Assembly (NCBI GenBank): GCA_002633005.1
Contig: NMRA01000520.1
Coordinates: forward strand, 129,559 to 193,558
From: Phoronis australis
Lineage: Eukaryota > Phoronida > Phoronidae
DNA: 64,000 nucleotides
Direction: 5' to 3'
Shown: in pieces, positions 1 through 12,764 of the stretch
How the letters are laid out: each line of letters begins with the position of its first letter
Position numbering within the stretch: position 1 is the first letter of the stretch
Made by a program: the position numbers and the translations under genes
Notes under the pieces: model-generated
What the model saw: only the letters and a program-made list of their open reading frames with translations
Database searches by the model: none
Told to the model about the DNA's origin: nothing

Positions 1-220
1 CCTCATCTCTCCCATCCTTTTTTCCTTCTCCCTCCAACTAAACATAGGCCCTAGTGGCTAACAAAATGGTACAAAGCCAAATTTGGTTCCACTTACTTCA
101 AACTCTTTAGTAAATCTAGCAGTTTTAATTACCTTACAGGTGTCGAACGCTCTCGAAAATTTCTTGTGACTATGTATCCAACTATGAGTTATTGCTCTAA
201 GACGCAAGGATGTTACCAAC

Positions 221-362
221 CTGTTTCAAAATTCTGCTGCTTGGCCCTTTTGTAGTCGGGTTTCTTTTGCCATGTTGGTGGGACGAGAATGGTAATATCG
301 CGGAAGAAAACCCGGTTTTTGGTGGCACGGAAAAGGTCACTCGATCCCTCTGTGAATATTTG
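221..362 (-). CDS. CLCA: CLCA paralogue A exon 2
   Basis: 142 nt, phase 0 to 1, acceptor AG at 363-364 and donor GT at 219-220. It encodes QIFTEGSSDLFRATKN onward, homologous to exon 2 of the complete gene at 43540-43681. Intron 2 (1-218) begins with the same pyrimidine-rich tract as at 43195-43293. Confidence 0.85.
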
Positions 363-1428
363 CTGGGATAAAAATAATATCATGTAGATAATACATGTAC
401 TTTGGCAATCACGTCCACAAGTTTAGAATAAAGATCATAGCGTAAGTTCTAAGCCTTGGTCGAAGAGGTCACCCAAGGTCCGCATGGGAATAACCTTTAA
501 AGAAATCTTCGTTTCAGAGGAGTTTGGAGTAGGTTGATGATGATATTTGGGTAAAATAAATCTCAGATACACGTACATGTACACTATACGCAATGGTCAA
601 GGTACGGGATTGCAAAACCTTTCGTCCCCGCGTGGTTTATAGCGCACGACTACTTGTATATTGGGGATTTTGATGCCGAGGAGAAATAATGTAGTTCCCC
701 ACCGTCATCGGGAAAACTCATCTGTGGACCTAGCACAGGGTATTGCTTCACTAGTTTGGCGACAGATTACAGCGTGGCCTTTCTAGAAAATCGTGGATTG
801 AATCTTTGTCATTCCCTGCGTGTCGCTGTTTATCCTATAGCTATCTCTGTTGCCATGACTCCATCAAGTATTGTACACTCTGACATCAACCAAACATTGG
901 TATTTCTGTATTATTTACGTGTGTATACGCTTGCACACATACATCGTACATATACATACATGCATACATAGATGAATACAAACACATGCGAATACGGCGA
1001 ATTTGGACACTAACACGACGCACGTAGCTGCGCCGGAGTTTCTGATTTTCTGCCTGCATCTCACCCTTGCCCAGTTTTCTGTTGTGAAATTGGAAAAAAT
1101 TCACTGTCTGTGGCATTGCGCAACTTCTAAATAACAAGCAGAACTATTTTTTTTCAAATTCCCCGGATCTACTAAATGAGTTCTCAAAAAGTCAATGCAT
1201 GATTTCTTCGCACCGGGCATATTCTTGGCTGATTCCCGTTTACACCCCTACCTGAATTCGCGTTATTAGTTGATCATTTTCATTGACGTCTTCGTGTATG
1301 GCCACAACTATTCCTTCGTAACCATTATTCTTCAACGTGTATTGATTTCTGGAACATAGTGATGAACCCAAAAAAACAAGAAAATACAAAAATCTGGTAC
1401 ACTGAACAGTTTGACAAATCTCCACCAT
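221..1428 (-). CDS. CLCA: CLCA paralogue A, 5' part only (exons 1-2; rest lies off the left edge)
   Basis: This is the start of a second calcium-activated chloride channel regulator gene. Exon 1 (1252-1428, 59 codons) begins [10 protein letters not shown], has a hydrophobic signal peptide ending near SSLCS, and ends in a GTAGGG donor. Exon 2 (221-362, 142 nt) has a CCCAG acceptor and reads into the N-terminal CLCA domain ([18 protein letters not shown]). Both exons have exactly the lengths and phases of exons 1 and 2 of the complete gene at 10285-54615. The proteins differ at 10 of 59 residues in exon 1, mostly in the signal peptide, and 5 of 47 in exon 2. No frameshift or stop is seen, so it is probably a working tandem paralogue. 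The remaining exons must lie left of position 1. Confidence 0.85.
363..1251 (-). other. Intron 1 of CLCA paralogue A (889 bp)
   Basis: Non-coding. About 130 bp next to exon 2 and about 170 bp next to exon 1 align with the matching ends of intron 1 in the complete gene (to about 43811 and from about 54270). The middle has no recognisable element, so this is the better proxy for the ancestral short intron. Confidence 0.7.
1252..1428 (-). CDS. CLCA: CLCA paralogue A exon 1 (signal peptide)
   Basis: 59 codons from the ATG at 1428 to the donor GT at 1250-1251. I chose this ATG because the homologous gene has its ATG at the same place and the sequence that follows is a typical signal peptide. An upstream in-frame Met exists but would add residues in front of the hydrophobic core. 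Confidence 0.85.
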
Positions 1429-1870
1429 CGTTGTTTCTGTAAGTATCAAGGAAGTAATATGACCGGGAAACGAGAGCTGAAAGAATAAACATGAATAGGC
1501 AATTGTTTTTTTATTGCTATGATACATGTACCTGTATAAAAATAGAGCTATGACGCGTTGTTATTTCTGGCTAATTAACCAAGTTGTGGGCAATACGTAA
1601 GTTTCCCGATACAATTATTTGATATTGGTATTATGAATTCAGCTATGTTTAACCTAAATTTTCGAACCGTGCTCTCTGTTACAAAGAATATACACCTGTA
1701 CAGTACATGTACAATTGATTAGGTTATACATGTATGAGCTTATGTGTTAAATACATGTATCTGAACAGGCGTTTTCTTTGCAGGATTAAAGGCATATCAG
1801 GTGTATTGTCATGCTTACAATACCATCTATTTAAAGTATCATTTTGTAAACACATTTCCTTTGTACAAGG
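1429..1870 (-). promoter_or_regulatory. Putative promoter/5' flank of CLCA paralogue A
   Basis: This flank aligns with the flank of the complete gene (54616 to about 55022). An A/T-rich TATA-like run at 1506-1514 (minus-strand ATAAAAAAA) sits where the other gene has TATAAAAA (54699-54706), roughly 80 bp before the ATG. Conservation between paralogues is seen; promoter function is inferred. Confidence 0.45.
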
Positions 1871-3800
1871 TCCCACACATGTGCCACGGCTTACCCGAAC
1901 ACTGCCACGGTTCACATAAAAGCTTTTTTACCTTGCAACACAGGTTTCAGTTTTCAAACGAAGAGTCAGTTACTTGAATTTACGAGCGTAAAGACTTCTT
2001 CAGAGCTCACGTGACCGGCAAACAGCACTTTCTTGATCGATATAACCAACGTATACCAGGGGAGAAATAGTTTATTCATAAAACGATTTCGGTCGTAAAG
2101 CACGAGCAACGTCTCGCTCGTAATTACCAGCGTGTATGTAATTACGGGGGACACTACACGAACGGCCCGCTGTAGAAACGACTTGCGCACATCGCTAAAA
2201 TAATCAATAAAACCACAAAACTCCTTTTCAATCCGGAACGGCAGTTATTGTGCTCAACATGGCGAAAATATCGTGAAATTGGGCGGCACAATGCTTGTGC
2301 CGCGACCGGCCAAGAGGTTTGAAATCATCTGGGGAAGCACTACATGTACATATATATGTACGTAACCTGGAGGAGTGGAGTGAGACATATTCATGAGAAT
2401 GACGGAGAGGAGGCGGGTTGTTGCCGACCCCTGGCTTTCCTCTAAGTATACCTCCCCCATGCTTCCATATATGTTGACCATGAGGACTTCGCTCGTCTCG
2501 ATGACTGTCGGCAATTTTTCATAACTACATTCCAATGTCACGCAACACTAAAGTATTTTGCAAAGTATTCCTACAATGTATATCATGTTTGGCTCGTCTC
2601 GTTGTGTAGCGGCCAAGGACGGCGCCGCCGACGTCACCATCGTTTAATTCTCAGTATATTACCCGCGAGTGTTTTAATCCGGTGATTCACCTTTCATGTC
2701 TACCAATATATTTTTATCGTGAAAAACAGAATTCTAACTTGCGGACTCAAAGGTGTGTTCGGATGCTGGAGTTGACGTTTGACTACTGTACCGCGGTTTA
2801 GATGTTAGTGCGATGATCGACTAAGTAATCTATGTATGTTGGGCTTCTGTGCTTATTCCTTTTACAAAACATACATGTATACACGTACGACGTCTAATAT
2901 GCTGAAATGGGTATTTGGAAAAAACATCTCTTTCATCTTATTTTAGTTTTTGTCAAAAGCTTTTGTTATGTCATTCAAAAATGGTCTAGGCATAAAATAC
3001 GCACATTTCGTAGAGAGCAGATGTGAAACAACAGGCGACAAAGTAATTAGTTTTTGAAAAATAAAAAAAGGTTTCATATTGGCTGTTCTTGTTGTGCATA
3101 CATGTAAGGAGAGTATTAAGTTACTCTTCGTCAACGGGCCGCAGTGGTTTGGATCGGATGATCAGTATCCCATACTGCAGGGTGCAGGTTGTCCCAAAGA
3201 ATAATGGCAGTTTTTTATCCTTGCACATCAAAAACAAGGTCGTACACGTATTTCTGAAGTCTTTGGAAGGGTCCGATATCATAAGTTGGCTTGCCCACCG
3301 CTTCAACCTACATTAAGCATTCGGCGAGTTGCTACTGCAAACGGAAATGGACGACATCCTCTAACACACTGAATTATGACGTTCTTGATTAATGGCATTT
3401 TGTACATTTTTCTTTCAAAATCTTGGCGGGTATCATTCTAAAATGCAAGGACAAGCAGCATTGGGCTATTTTGCAATGTGGTCAAAGATCACGTTTTGCT
3501 TCCATGTAACACTCGCAAAATCCGATTATTTTGAATTCGGAGTTATTCGCCAGACTCGGGTCCAGCATAATTCCCATTACGTAATGTGTACATGTGTATA
3601 CGGTTTTACTAGGTTATATCAGCTTATTCTATGTGATACCTTTAACTTAGCGGCAACAGAATTAAAGGAGAATGCCACCCGATTAATTAGTCTTTTTATC
3701 GTAATCTATTGTGCCCGGGGTACGCCGCGAGCTATGTTGCAGAGTAAAACAAGAGGGGGATTGAGAATAATGTCATTTATTGTGACGTAAATAAATAAAA
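1871..3800. other. Intergenic, nothing recognised
   Basis: AT-rich sequence with scattered TACATGTA words and short chance ORFs (including a 132-codon one at 3392-3790 with no recognisable domain). I see no gene or named element here. Confidence 0.5.
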
Positions 3801-3818
3801 CCATATAAGACTCTGCAA

Positions 3819-3874
3819 GATGGGCATGGACAAAACGCCATAATGGCAGCACAGGAATGCTGACATCGCCCATC
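3819..3874. repeat. GATGGGC...GCCCATC hairpin, copy 1
   Basis: 7-bp stem 3819-3825 / 3868-3874, followed by CGAGGAAG. A second copy with the same layout is at 7972-8013. It lies about 300 bp beyond the 3' end of the DIRS-type fragment and may be part of its terminal sequence (inference). Confidence 0.4.
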
Positions 3875-4039
3875 CGAGGAAGCGGAACCGGGCAATAACA
3901 AGGTTAGACTGTGATAAAATATAGGTGCCAATAACTGTATAAAAGAAAACTAGAATACAAAAGAGTAGAACATGAAAAACAAGAATATCACGAACCGCTA
4001 AAGAAAATGCAACAGTCAATAAAAGTAAAGGTAACTAGA

Positions 4040-4205
4040 ACTAATGACTAGAAATTGAAGCCTGCAACTACAGACCTTTGGCCGCAGGCTGCAACAACAG
4101 ACCTGCGAAGTGGAGGAGGTCGGCTGCAACAACAGATCTGACCTACAATGTAGGGGGGGTGAAACCACAGACCCAGAGAAGTGGGAGCTGCAACAACAGG
4201 CTGAC
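4040..4205. repeat. Degenerate CTGCAACAACAGACC repeats
   Basis: Four imperfect copies of a unit around CTGCAACAACAGACC in about 165 bp, just past the recombinase fragment. They may be part of the DIRS-type element's 3' sequence or a small minisatellite. Confidence 0.45.
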
Positions 4206-5296
4206 CAGGAGTTCAGGAAGTCTGGGGAAGAGGAAAAAGTAGACATGCGAATGTATTTTTAGTGCGTCAGATTTCCAGCGCCCCATGCGCTGGATCACCG
4301 GTTCAGGGACGCTACGGCTGGCCGTTGAGGAGGCGTCGCCAATGCTATGTGACGTATAAGACTTGGTGTCGAGTCCTGCAAATGAAACCACTTTGGTTCA
4401 CATGGATTTGAAGCAGGAACGTGTAACCGGTGATCCACCGAGGTGTTGGAACAAGTGGCCTGGAAAGGGCTGAATAGTAGACAAGTACAAGGTTAGGGCA
4501 GATACGGGGCAATAGGGAGATTGGCTGGACGGAATCGTAAGTGAGACTGGTCCTGAGCTTTGCTTGAAGGTACGCATAGCGATGATCACAGAATCGCAAG
4601 AGGGTGTGAAGACGACGTCGCTGAATTGTATGACGTGGGAGGAGAGCGAGGAGGTGACTGTAAATTCACCAACTCTGAAGAAGGCATGAAAGGCTAGGAG
4701 GAACATGGCACGTGCGAGTGCCGAGTCGGCGAAAGAGCCGAGTGCAGAAGGGCATTCGTCAAACAAGCGGTGAAGCAAAGCTGAAGTAATGGGCATGCGT
4801 GTGTCAGAAGAATGGCGCAGATTGGAAGCACCCTTGAAGTGTTTTTTGATGAAAAAGGAGGAAGTGGGGTAAGGGAGGTTGTCAAGCTTGTGGACAAAAC
4901 TAAAGGCAGAGACATAGGACTGGGTAGACGAGCTACTTAGCCCAGATTCGAAGAGATGAGATACGTAGTGGGCCAGGAAAGAGGTATTAATGGGCAAGGT
5001 GAGCGGAGAGTTGTTAGAGGAGAGGTGAAACTGTGCGATGTTATGCAGGATGCTGGTGTAGGCCTGAAGAGTGGAGGAGGTCAGGGAAGCCAGGAGCAGT
5101 CTGGTCACGCTGTCATGAGGTGCGGCGGGATCGGTGTTGGATGAGGGCTGAGCCAAGAACCATGGGAAAATGCGACCTGAACGTTGAAACGAGAAAGTGC
5201 ATCAGCGATGATGTTAATGTAGCCAGGGATATGTTTTGCCCGAAAATGAACGTCAAATATATCAAAATAAAATGTATTTACCTTAATCGGTCTCAA
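4143..5296 (-). pseudogene. Fragment of a DIRS/Ngaro-type retrotransposon: RNase H end plus tyrosine recombinase, inactive
   Basis: Read on the minus strand, 5296-5105 ends a reverse transcriptase/RNase H protein (HIPGYINIIADALSRF, then HPTPIPPHL). After a frameshift near 5150, a tyrosine recombinase runs from 5156 to about 4180, with an in-frame TGA at 4398-4400. The box I region (LAFHAFFRVGEF) and the GRWKSDA motif are visible. The order RNase H then tyrosine recombinase is diagnostic of DIRS-like elements. The HxxR region reads SHSIGDASS, lacking the usual arginine, and the C-terminal tyrosine after GRWKSDA is not found. It is therefore a catalytically dead, 5'-truncated relic (the upstream RT is missing beyond about 5290). 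Confidence 0.8.
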
Positions 5297-5299
5297 TCC

Positions 5300-7960
5300 A
5301 CATCACCTCGTAAGCGGTCGAACTTACCTCCCCGAGAGGTGTCGCGTTAACTTGTAAGGAAGGTGAGAAACGACGTAGCGACGTCAGTGGTTCTTCTACA
5401 GAGTGAGTCCCGGTATAGTGTGGTGTATCGTTTTCGCTTGTGCGAACAATGAAGCTGCGAGTAAAGCGGGTATATCGTTTTTTGATTTCCTCGAGAGCCC
5501 ATGATACATCGGAAGTGGCTCGCGGTAGAGGAGAATGAAAAGTACGCTGCTAATACCAAGTATGAGGCCGTGAAAATTCTCCGTCTCTGTCAAATTCGCC
5601 ACTTCTTTCTCTCAGCCCTAAAAAAACGTCGTAAGCACACCTCTGTTTAGACGCGGTGCAAAATCAGGATGGTCCGTGAAAAAAGGAGGTGTTTCACTTG
5701 CAGAACCTCCTGACAGCAAAATTAATGCAAGCGTCAGTCGTTTGCATTATCATGCAGTTAGCTCACTGACACCACGACAAGTCATTCGAACGGTTTTCGT
5801 AATTATATCCATGTTTTCCGTTGTCTGTACACGTTCACGGAGCCTCTCTATCATATCTTGATCAGTGTATCCCGGTTCGACCTGTTAAGTCTTTGTCGGA
5901 TGAGCACTCGTCTAAGTCAGGACTGTGAGTTGCCATGTTGACGTTTATTATTGTTAGTTCTGTTTCAAAATGAATTATTCTCACCTTTACCAATGCTTAT
6001 ACACTATATAAAACTGAAAGAAAGTCTGTTGCACTAGATACAATTTGTAATGCCTTGGAGTGTTCGCGAGTGCAAATGTTTTGAGAAGCCAGCAATGAAT
6101 AAATCACTTCGTTACCGGCTTTAGATGCAATTTACTATCTGACTGGGCACCGAGGCCATGTGAGCGCATGCTAATTTAGTGTTTGCTGATAGAAAACTGT
6201 TGTGAAACCATAACTCAATTTTATATCACATGGTCAGATTTTAGGGAAATCTTTATTTAGATATTCTTCGAATCATTGTTACTGTACAACTTTTGCCCTG
6301 ACGGTCCTGTGGAACTGTAACGTGACTTCGCGGCCCTCGACGAGCTACAGTGTAGTAAATAGATTTGAAGTTTCGCGGCTAATTCACCAAAATCACCACG
6401 CGTATATTTTTTCTTTGGCTCACTAGTATAGTACTTTCGTGACCAGAAATGTAGTTTCCAGCTTTGGCTGGTTTATGTTCATGATATTTCAGGCCAGCCG
6501 CGAAGGGCCTGATCGGGTCCCGAGTCATTGGCCGGGATAGGAAGCCTTTTGTGTGGTTAGAACTAAAAAAATCGCAAGTGCAAAATTACATCACATAGCT
6601 GTGTTCTCCTGTCTGTATTCCACGGACAAATAATTGGAATTTATCACCGAACACACCTCAAACTCCTGTGACCGCGCACCTTGGTAAATTGGCCTACCGA
6701 ACTTTGTAGGATAAGGTATGTTCAAATACCCAAAAATCAGTACCAGCGAAATAAAATAACACGATAGTCCTATAATTCGATGTAATTGTAAGGGTTTTAC
6801 ATCGAATTGTGATGATTTATTGGTGAAAAACGATGAATTCAAGCTGTAAGCTGACACCAGTAAGCGTGCTGTGAACTGCATTGGATCCTCTGTGACGTCA
6901 TTGGTTAATTTCAACACCTCCGTCTGCCCTCAGGTGTCAGGTAAAATAGTTGAACTTGCTGTTACCGAGCGGAAGTGTTCGATCTAAATTGATACAAACT
7001 AGGTTGTTTTTGGGTGCCATTCTCCTTTAATAAAAGCATATACATGTAGTTCGCCGGATCCCAGGATATACATGTACAATATGGGAGGTTCTAACTAATT
7101 ACCGTTCGATTAATTCACATTTTTTTCTCGACGATTTTCGCGCTGCGAGTGTTTTCAGTTCATGTTTTACTCAGAACTTCTCATTCCTGCTTATGTAGTG
7201 GCCACAAGCGATCCGTGTATTTGCAGCTACTGGAGGGGAAAGTCACCCACTGCAGTCTGTGAAATGGTAGGCCTACATCAGTACATGTATAACTGGGTAA
7301 CTCAAATTACTAACCTTGATAACACGAGCAATGTAGAGGACAACAATAAAAAAACGATATTAGCTACTTATAAGAGGTTTAACCATATTGAACGGCATCT
7401 ACATGTACAGTGCATGTGGTTGAGATGTTTATTGCAAGATAAAGTAATAATGAACAAAATTAATCGTACAAAAGGCGCATAAAACTATTTTTTCCAACAA
7501 AACAAAGATGATTTACAACAAACGCCATAAACATGCACGAGATAGGGACTCTAAAATATATTATGGAGAAATGGAGTAAAACTTCAACAGCTTGGAACAC
7601 AGAAACGGGAGTGTAGGGGGTAGGAAAACAATTTTTAACGACTGACTAGAAACAAGAATTGATCATCTGAGTGCAGAAAAGCTAATGAAGTTCGGTGAAC
7701 TCTCCCGATGAAAGTAAGAACAATTACGTAAAAGACATCTGCGAAGAAATACACAGAGACAAGCAACTGTAGAATGATGGAAATAGGAAAGTATTCCTGA
7801 TGATTACCTGTACCTGTATCTAAAATTAAAATTCATTTATCTAGGACGATATTTTTCTGATGAGGTGGTTTGAGTTAAGTTTGACAAGTAATCGTGTACA
7901 AAATTAATAGTGTAATAGCATGAAGAGATAATACGTGTAGATATATACAACTGTTTTATT
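5300..7960. other. Intergenic, nothing recognised
   Basis: AT-rich, TACATGTA words, no ORF with a recognisable domain, no clear repeat structure. Confidence 0.45.
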
Positions 7961-7971
7961 AACATATCAAA

Positions 7972-8013
7972 GATGGGCGATAAAAACGCCAAATATTGAA
8001 AGCACCGCCCATC
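7972..8013. repeat. GATGGGCG...CGCCCATC hairpin, copy 2
   Basis: 8-bp perfect stem 7972-7979 / 8006-8013, followed by CGAAGAA. Same layout as 3819-3874, so the two are probably ends of the same repeat family. Confidence 0.4.
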
Positions 8014-9335
8014 CGAAGAAAGACCGTATCAGCGCTACCAAAAATGTTAACACGGACACTGAAAGTTCCTTGGATAAATGTAGATATACACACAGAGAAA
8101 TAACTAAGAGTCACATCCATTTGCAATGAGCAATTAGGACATGAACCAAGACAACATATATTATGTAAGAGATGAAATAAAATAAGTATGGAAAAGTACA
8201 AAATCCTGGTGTATATGGCAAACGAACTTGGGCTACACAGATAGTACTTGGAGCAAGCAATCTTGACCCCCAAAGATTAAAATAGCTAACATAATAAAAA
8301 TAGATTATTACATGGCGAAGTCGTTATCCTCCGTATTATACAGTCCCAGTGGATTTTGGAGAATTGGCGACAATTTTACAAAATCCGCGAGGGCTCTAGA
8401 TAAGGGGAATGACGACTGAGAACGTGCTGTAATAATCTATAGGCATACTGAATCATGAACATTGCAATGAATCCATCTGCCTTTATCGACTTGCCTCCGC
8501 TCTGTGACTACTTTGTATGTCAGAGGCCCAAGGTTGGACGTCGAGACCTTTTAAGAAACGCTGACATTTTCTTGTTAAAATGATGTTTTTATTCAAAACC
8601 AATAGCAAAAAGTCTTACTTACTACACATCTTATCATGCTAAGCTTCTACCATGTAAACATCGTCTAATAAAGTAGGTTACCACTGGTTACTGAGTATAA
8701 TATCCAATTCAAAGTAACACAACGCAATATGAAGTAAGAAGTATTCGATAAAAAATTGATCAACTCGAACTCCTCATGGAGAAGGCAGAAATACCCGTTT
8801 ACCAGTTTAGATACAAAAAATAAGCAGTGTAACACCTCAAGATAAAACATGTAAATAAATTCGCCCGAAAACGTACTGTAGATGCAACTAGCACTTTACT
8901 GCAATTTTATCAATATTGTCTGCTCACTCTTCGCCGTCCAAATGAGACAAATGGACCGTCCGACGTTCGATTTGACTGTTGAATTTGTTGTAATTCCAAT
9001 TGAAATGTTTCCAAAAAACAGTTCTGAAATAAAATGTGTTTGGCCTGTATACATCTTTACCCGCTAGTTTGAAACTTGAGCAATTAAAGATGATCGACCG
9101 ATTGTACTGTGTTGTTATCCTTCGACCTAAATAATTTACGTTGACGAACTTTTCATGACGTGTATTCCTACGGGTGAAAGAAATCAAGACTGAGCAAAGA
9201 AACATAGTGAAAATGCCAAACTTTCTCGACAAAAATACTTCACTCTGATCATGCCTCGATCGAATTAAGACCCGATGCTTATATTTCCACTTAAGGCATA
9301 CATGTACATATACTTATACACACACGTATAGATAT

Positions 9336-9397
<62 letters not shown>

Positions 9398-10284
9398 ACG
9401 GATATACACGTACATGAATATATGTTCTATTAAGGTTTCAAGTATCTATTGATATTGGTATTCCGAAGTACATTACAAGAAAATGTGAAAACCATTCAAC
9501 CATACATTGTCACACACGAGCAAACAATTAGTCCAGGGGCAAGATTACATTTTTTTAAGTGCATACTGTTCAATTTGACAGATTCAAACTTGTTATAAAA
9601 ACTATTACTCTGTGTTATAAAGTTATTTTTTAATCAGTGAGACGTATTTTAATTTTCTGGCAATGAATATGGTACTTCGCCAAATATAAAAAGGATCAAC
9701 ATATTTTGGACATTATGTATGCCAAAAACAATATCTGTATAAATTAGATCCAAATACAAAATTACTAGTTGCCTTGTCTTTTACATACTTTATATTTAAA
9801 GCACCATTAAACAAGTGCTTTGAATATACATGATGCATAAGCCCGTGAAAGAATTCAAGCCACTACACAGCTTTCGTAGACACAATGCAAAATATGAGAG
9901 CGAAAGCCGGCAATATGGGACCACGATCATTAACAAGGGATTGACCCCACTCCCACTTCCCACATACATGTACAAATAGGCATTCCACAGGTTGCCAAGT
10001 TGTCTCACTTGCCCATGAAAAAAATTCTAGTGCTACATGCGAAGCCATGAAAACAAACTTTCAGAAAATGAATTTAAGGTACATATCTCCTATCTACGGC
10101 CGAAACGCTATTTGGGGTAAACATTTTTGGGCCATTCTTTCAGTTGGCTTCATGTATGCGTTTTAACTCGGGAACAGTTCGTAGAAAAAAACAAAATAAC
10201 TTGAGATCTCCCTAATATTTATGTTTTTAAGAGTATCAAAACACATTCAGTACTTCGCGTTCAACTGATTGAAGAACTTCAGAT
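8014..10284. other. 3' flank of the complete CLCA gene
   Basis: The sequence just below 10285 must hold the 3' UTR of the minus-strand CLCA gene. I could not fix a polyadenylation signal with confidence. It also holds a microsatellite (9340-9396) and otherwise AT-rich sequence. Confidence 0.5.
9340..9396. repeat. (CA)n(TA)n microsatellite
   Basis: CA dinucleotides run to about 9366 and are followed directly by TA dinucleotides to 9396. Confidence 0.95.
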
Positions 10285-10742
10285 TTAAACACGTTGTAAT
10301 TCTCGAGATGATGTATCCTGATAGGGATTCGTTCTCCTATATGGCTTGCACTTCCATATCGCTACAACTACAACTAAAAGCAAAACTATAACCACAGCTG
10401 ACGTCACGCTAAGAATAATTAAAATAGTGTTGTCTTTGCTCAAGGGTGGTGCTGGTGACGATTCGACAATTCTCAGTAATGGTGGTGCATAAGACGTTAC
10501 AACGATATTTGACAATTCACCAAAGTTCACACTTTCATCAGAAGCTCTCACGCTCATGTAATAGCTAGCAGTTTTGTCGAGGCTCGGAATTTTGTAGACG
10601 AATTCTTCTATCTGGCTTGGTTTCAGAGGTTGAGATAAGTTTCCGGAAAGTAACATGTCTTGTGTAACCAGTTGATCCGTCGTAAATGAACCATTTTCAA
10701 GTAAAGTGTAGTTCTGAGTCATTCGAATTTCGTAGCTTGCGG
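10285..10742 (-). CDS. CLCA: CLCA exon 15 (C-terminus, membrane anchor, stop)
   Basis: Residues 807-958. Completes the FN3-like domain (AASYEIRM ... [10 protein letters not shown]) and then has a hydrophobic run ([19 protein letters not shown]) and a basic tail WKCKPYRR. Acceptor AG at 10743-10744; stop TAA at 10285-10287. Confidence 0.9.
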
Positions 10743-12667
10743 CTGTAAAATACACGTACAAAGATACAGAATAGAGGTTTTATTGTCTCAAAAATGTGAA
10801 TGGTGTTTCATAATTTGCTTAAAATATTTCTTAACATACACTGTAGGATGGTGCCTTAGTCTCTAGATAAAGTGCCCTGTAAAATTGTTTTAGTAGAAAA
10901 TAAAAGGTAAACTTTGTTTAAACTTATAATATGATGAAAGACAGAGCCTTGGTTGCGGGAGAAAGTCAACAAATAGTTTTAAAAACTCAAATTTACTACT
11001 GACACGACCAAAAAGACGTCACTGGAACAACATATGCCCTTTTCAAAGTCTCTAGGTTGATCTGATCTACTTTGTAAGCCAGCCATTGCGGCTTGAATGC
11101 AAACTATTTTTGTCAATCTGGCCAATGATACGTTTTGACAGTTCTTGTGTCAAGCACGCGAATATTGAACGTTGTGGCAGCACCAGTTAAGTTATAGTCT
11201 GACGGGCGTGTTAACAGGTCGGCAGTTTATCCACTATGACCGTTTTATTTTCAACTTCTGTTCCTGTGGGCGCTAGACATTTGTTTTTATGCTTGGTCGT
11301 CTCGACACGACATAATTTCGCGAGTCATGAGACACAGCTTGACCGACAACGTGGAAGTTTTTCTAATAGGCGAAGTGCTGAACTAGTGTCCATTTGAAAA
11401 GCGAATATATACTTAAAATTAAAATAGAACAACAAACATCTTATCCAAGCATTGTCGAAAGTCGTGTCGTTGTTGACTGGCGGAAGACTGGACGGTCTGT
11501 TACGCGCAAACACTGGCTTGAGCGATGTATATGGGCTGGGTTATCGTGTCATGTTGAACATTCCTATCAATCATTTACAAAAAAGACTTTTACATGTACA
11601 AAGTCTTACTTAACTAGGTTGCATTTAACGCGAGTCAGTGCATACGAATGTTTTTGGTAACTGCCGACGATCTACTTCTTACGCTGTGACATGACGGCGA
11701 CATCCCGTTGCTCCCAACTTGTTCGATTCTATAGCCCAACAACAAATTGCGACAAAAATGTCCTTGCATTGTTTTGACACATTCTACAGGCCCACCAACA
11801 TAAAAGATGAATTATTTTCATCGCCCCTGCTCGGCGTGTTTACCTTACAGTTTGAGGAACATTGGAAGTATATTTAATTTTTTTTTGTAATCTATTCAAT
11901 TGTAATGGAACGTTCCACTTCTCTCCTTTATTTTCATAGTAACAAAACGATTTTTGTCTACATTAATGTGGTCACGTGACCTGTTATTTCACGTATAGCC
12001 CTTAGGCTACGCTTTCGCTGGTCGCACGCTGTTAATCGACTGTAAATGATCGAAAAACTCTAGCGGCAGGAAATGCATTGTTGGGAGCTACGTCTTTTGT
12101 CAGCCACCTCCTAGCACCTGCATGTAGTCAAAAGCAAAAAGTACTGTTGAAAGCAAGCTTCATGATCACTTACCATTATAGACTATGGAACACTCTAAGG
12201 TGTCTCGATTTAGTATTCAAGCTGGGTCATAAAATGGTGTCTGAATTACTGTAGGCAGCTCTCCCCCCAAACAGTCACCGATTACCCCCATCTACACGTA
12301 CGTCATCAACAGCCATTTGGCATACTGACGGCACCAGTACACGGCCACAATGATAGCTACATATCAGATGGTCCATCAATTCGTTTCGACGGTTACTTTT
12401 GCTTTAAACATAAACTATTTGTTAACATTTAAAACCAAATTGCTGATGTTAAAGCTACTACAGCGCCACCTTCCCTCAAAGATAGGCCCTTTGCGGCTAC
12501 TAAACTAATCGGTGGTGACCACAGTAGATGAGGACTGGTGAAAATATCGTTAGTGCTTAGGCACGTTTCACACGTTGCTGGTTTATTCGATGGGTTAACA
12601 TCTGTTGGTTTTCACTTTTTCCTGGTGTACAAGTACACCCATTCAGTGGCATTGAATTAAATATGAG

Positions 12668-12764
<97 letters not shown>

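Noticed and set aside
3392-3790. 132-codon + strand ORF
   Set aside because: AT-rich, no domain, no splice context, next to transposon remnants; probably chance.
12557-12754. ORF of alternating Cys-Val
   Set aside because: Translation of the CA microsatellite.
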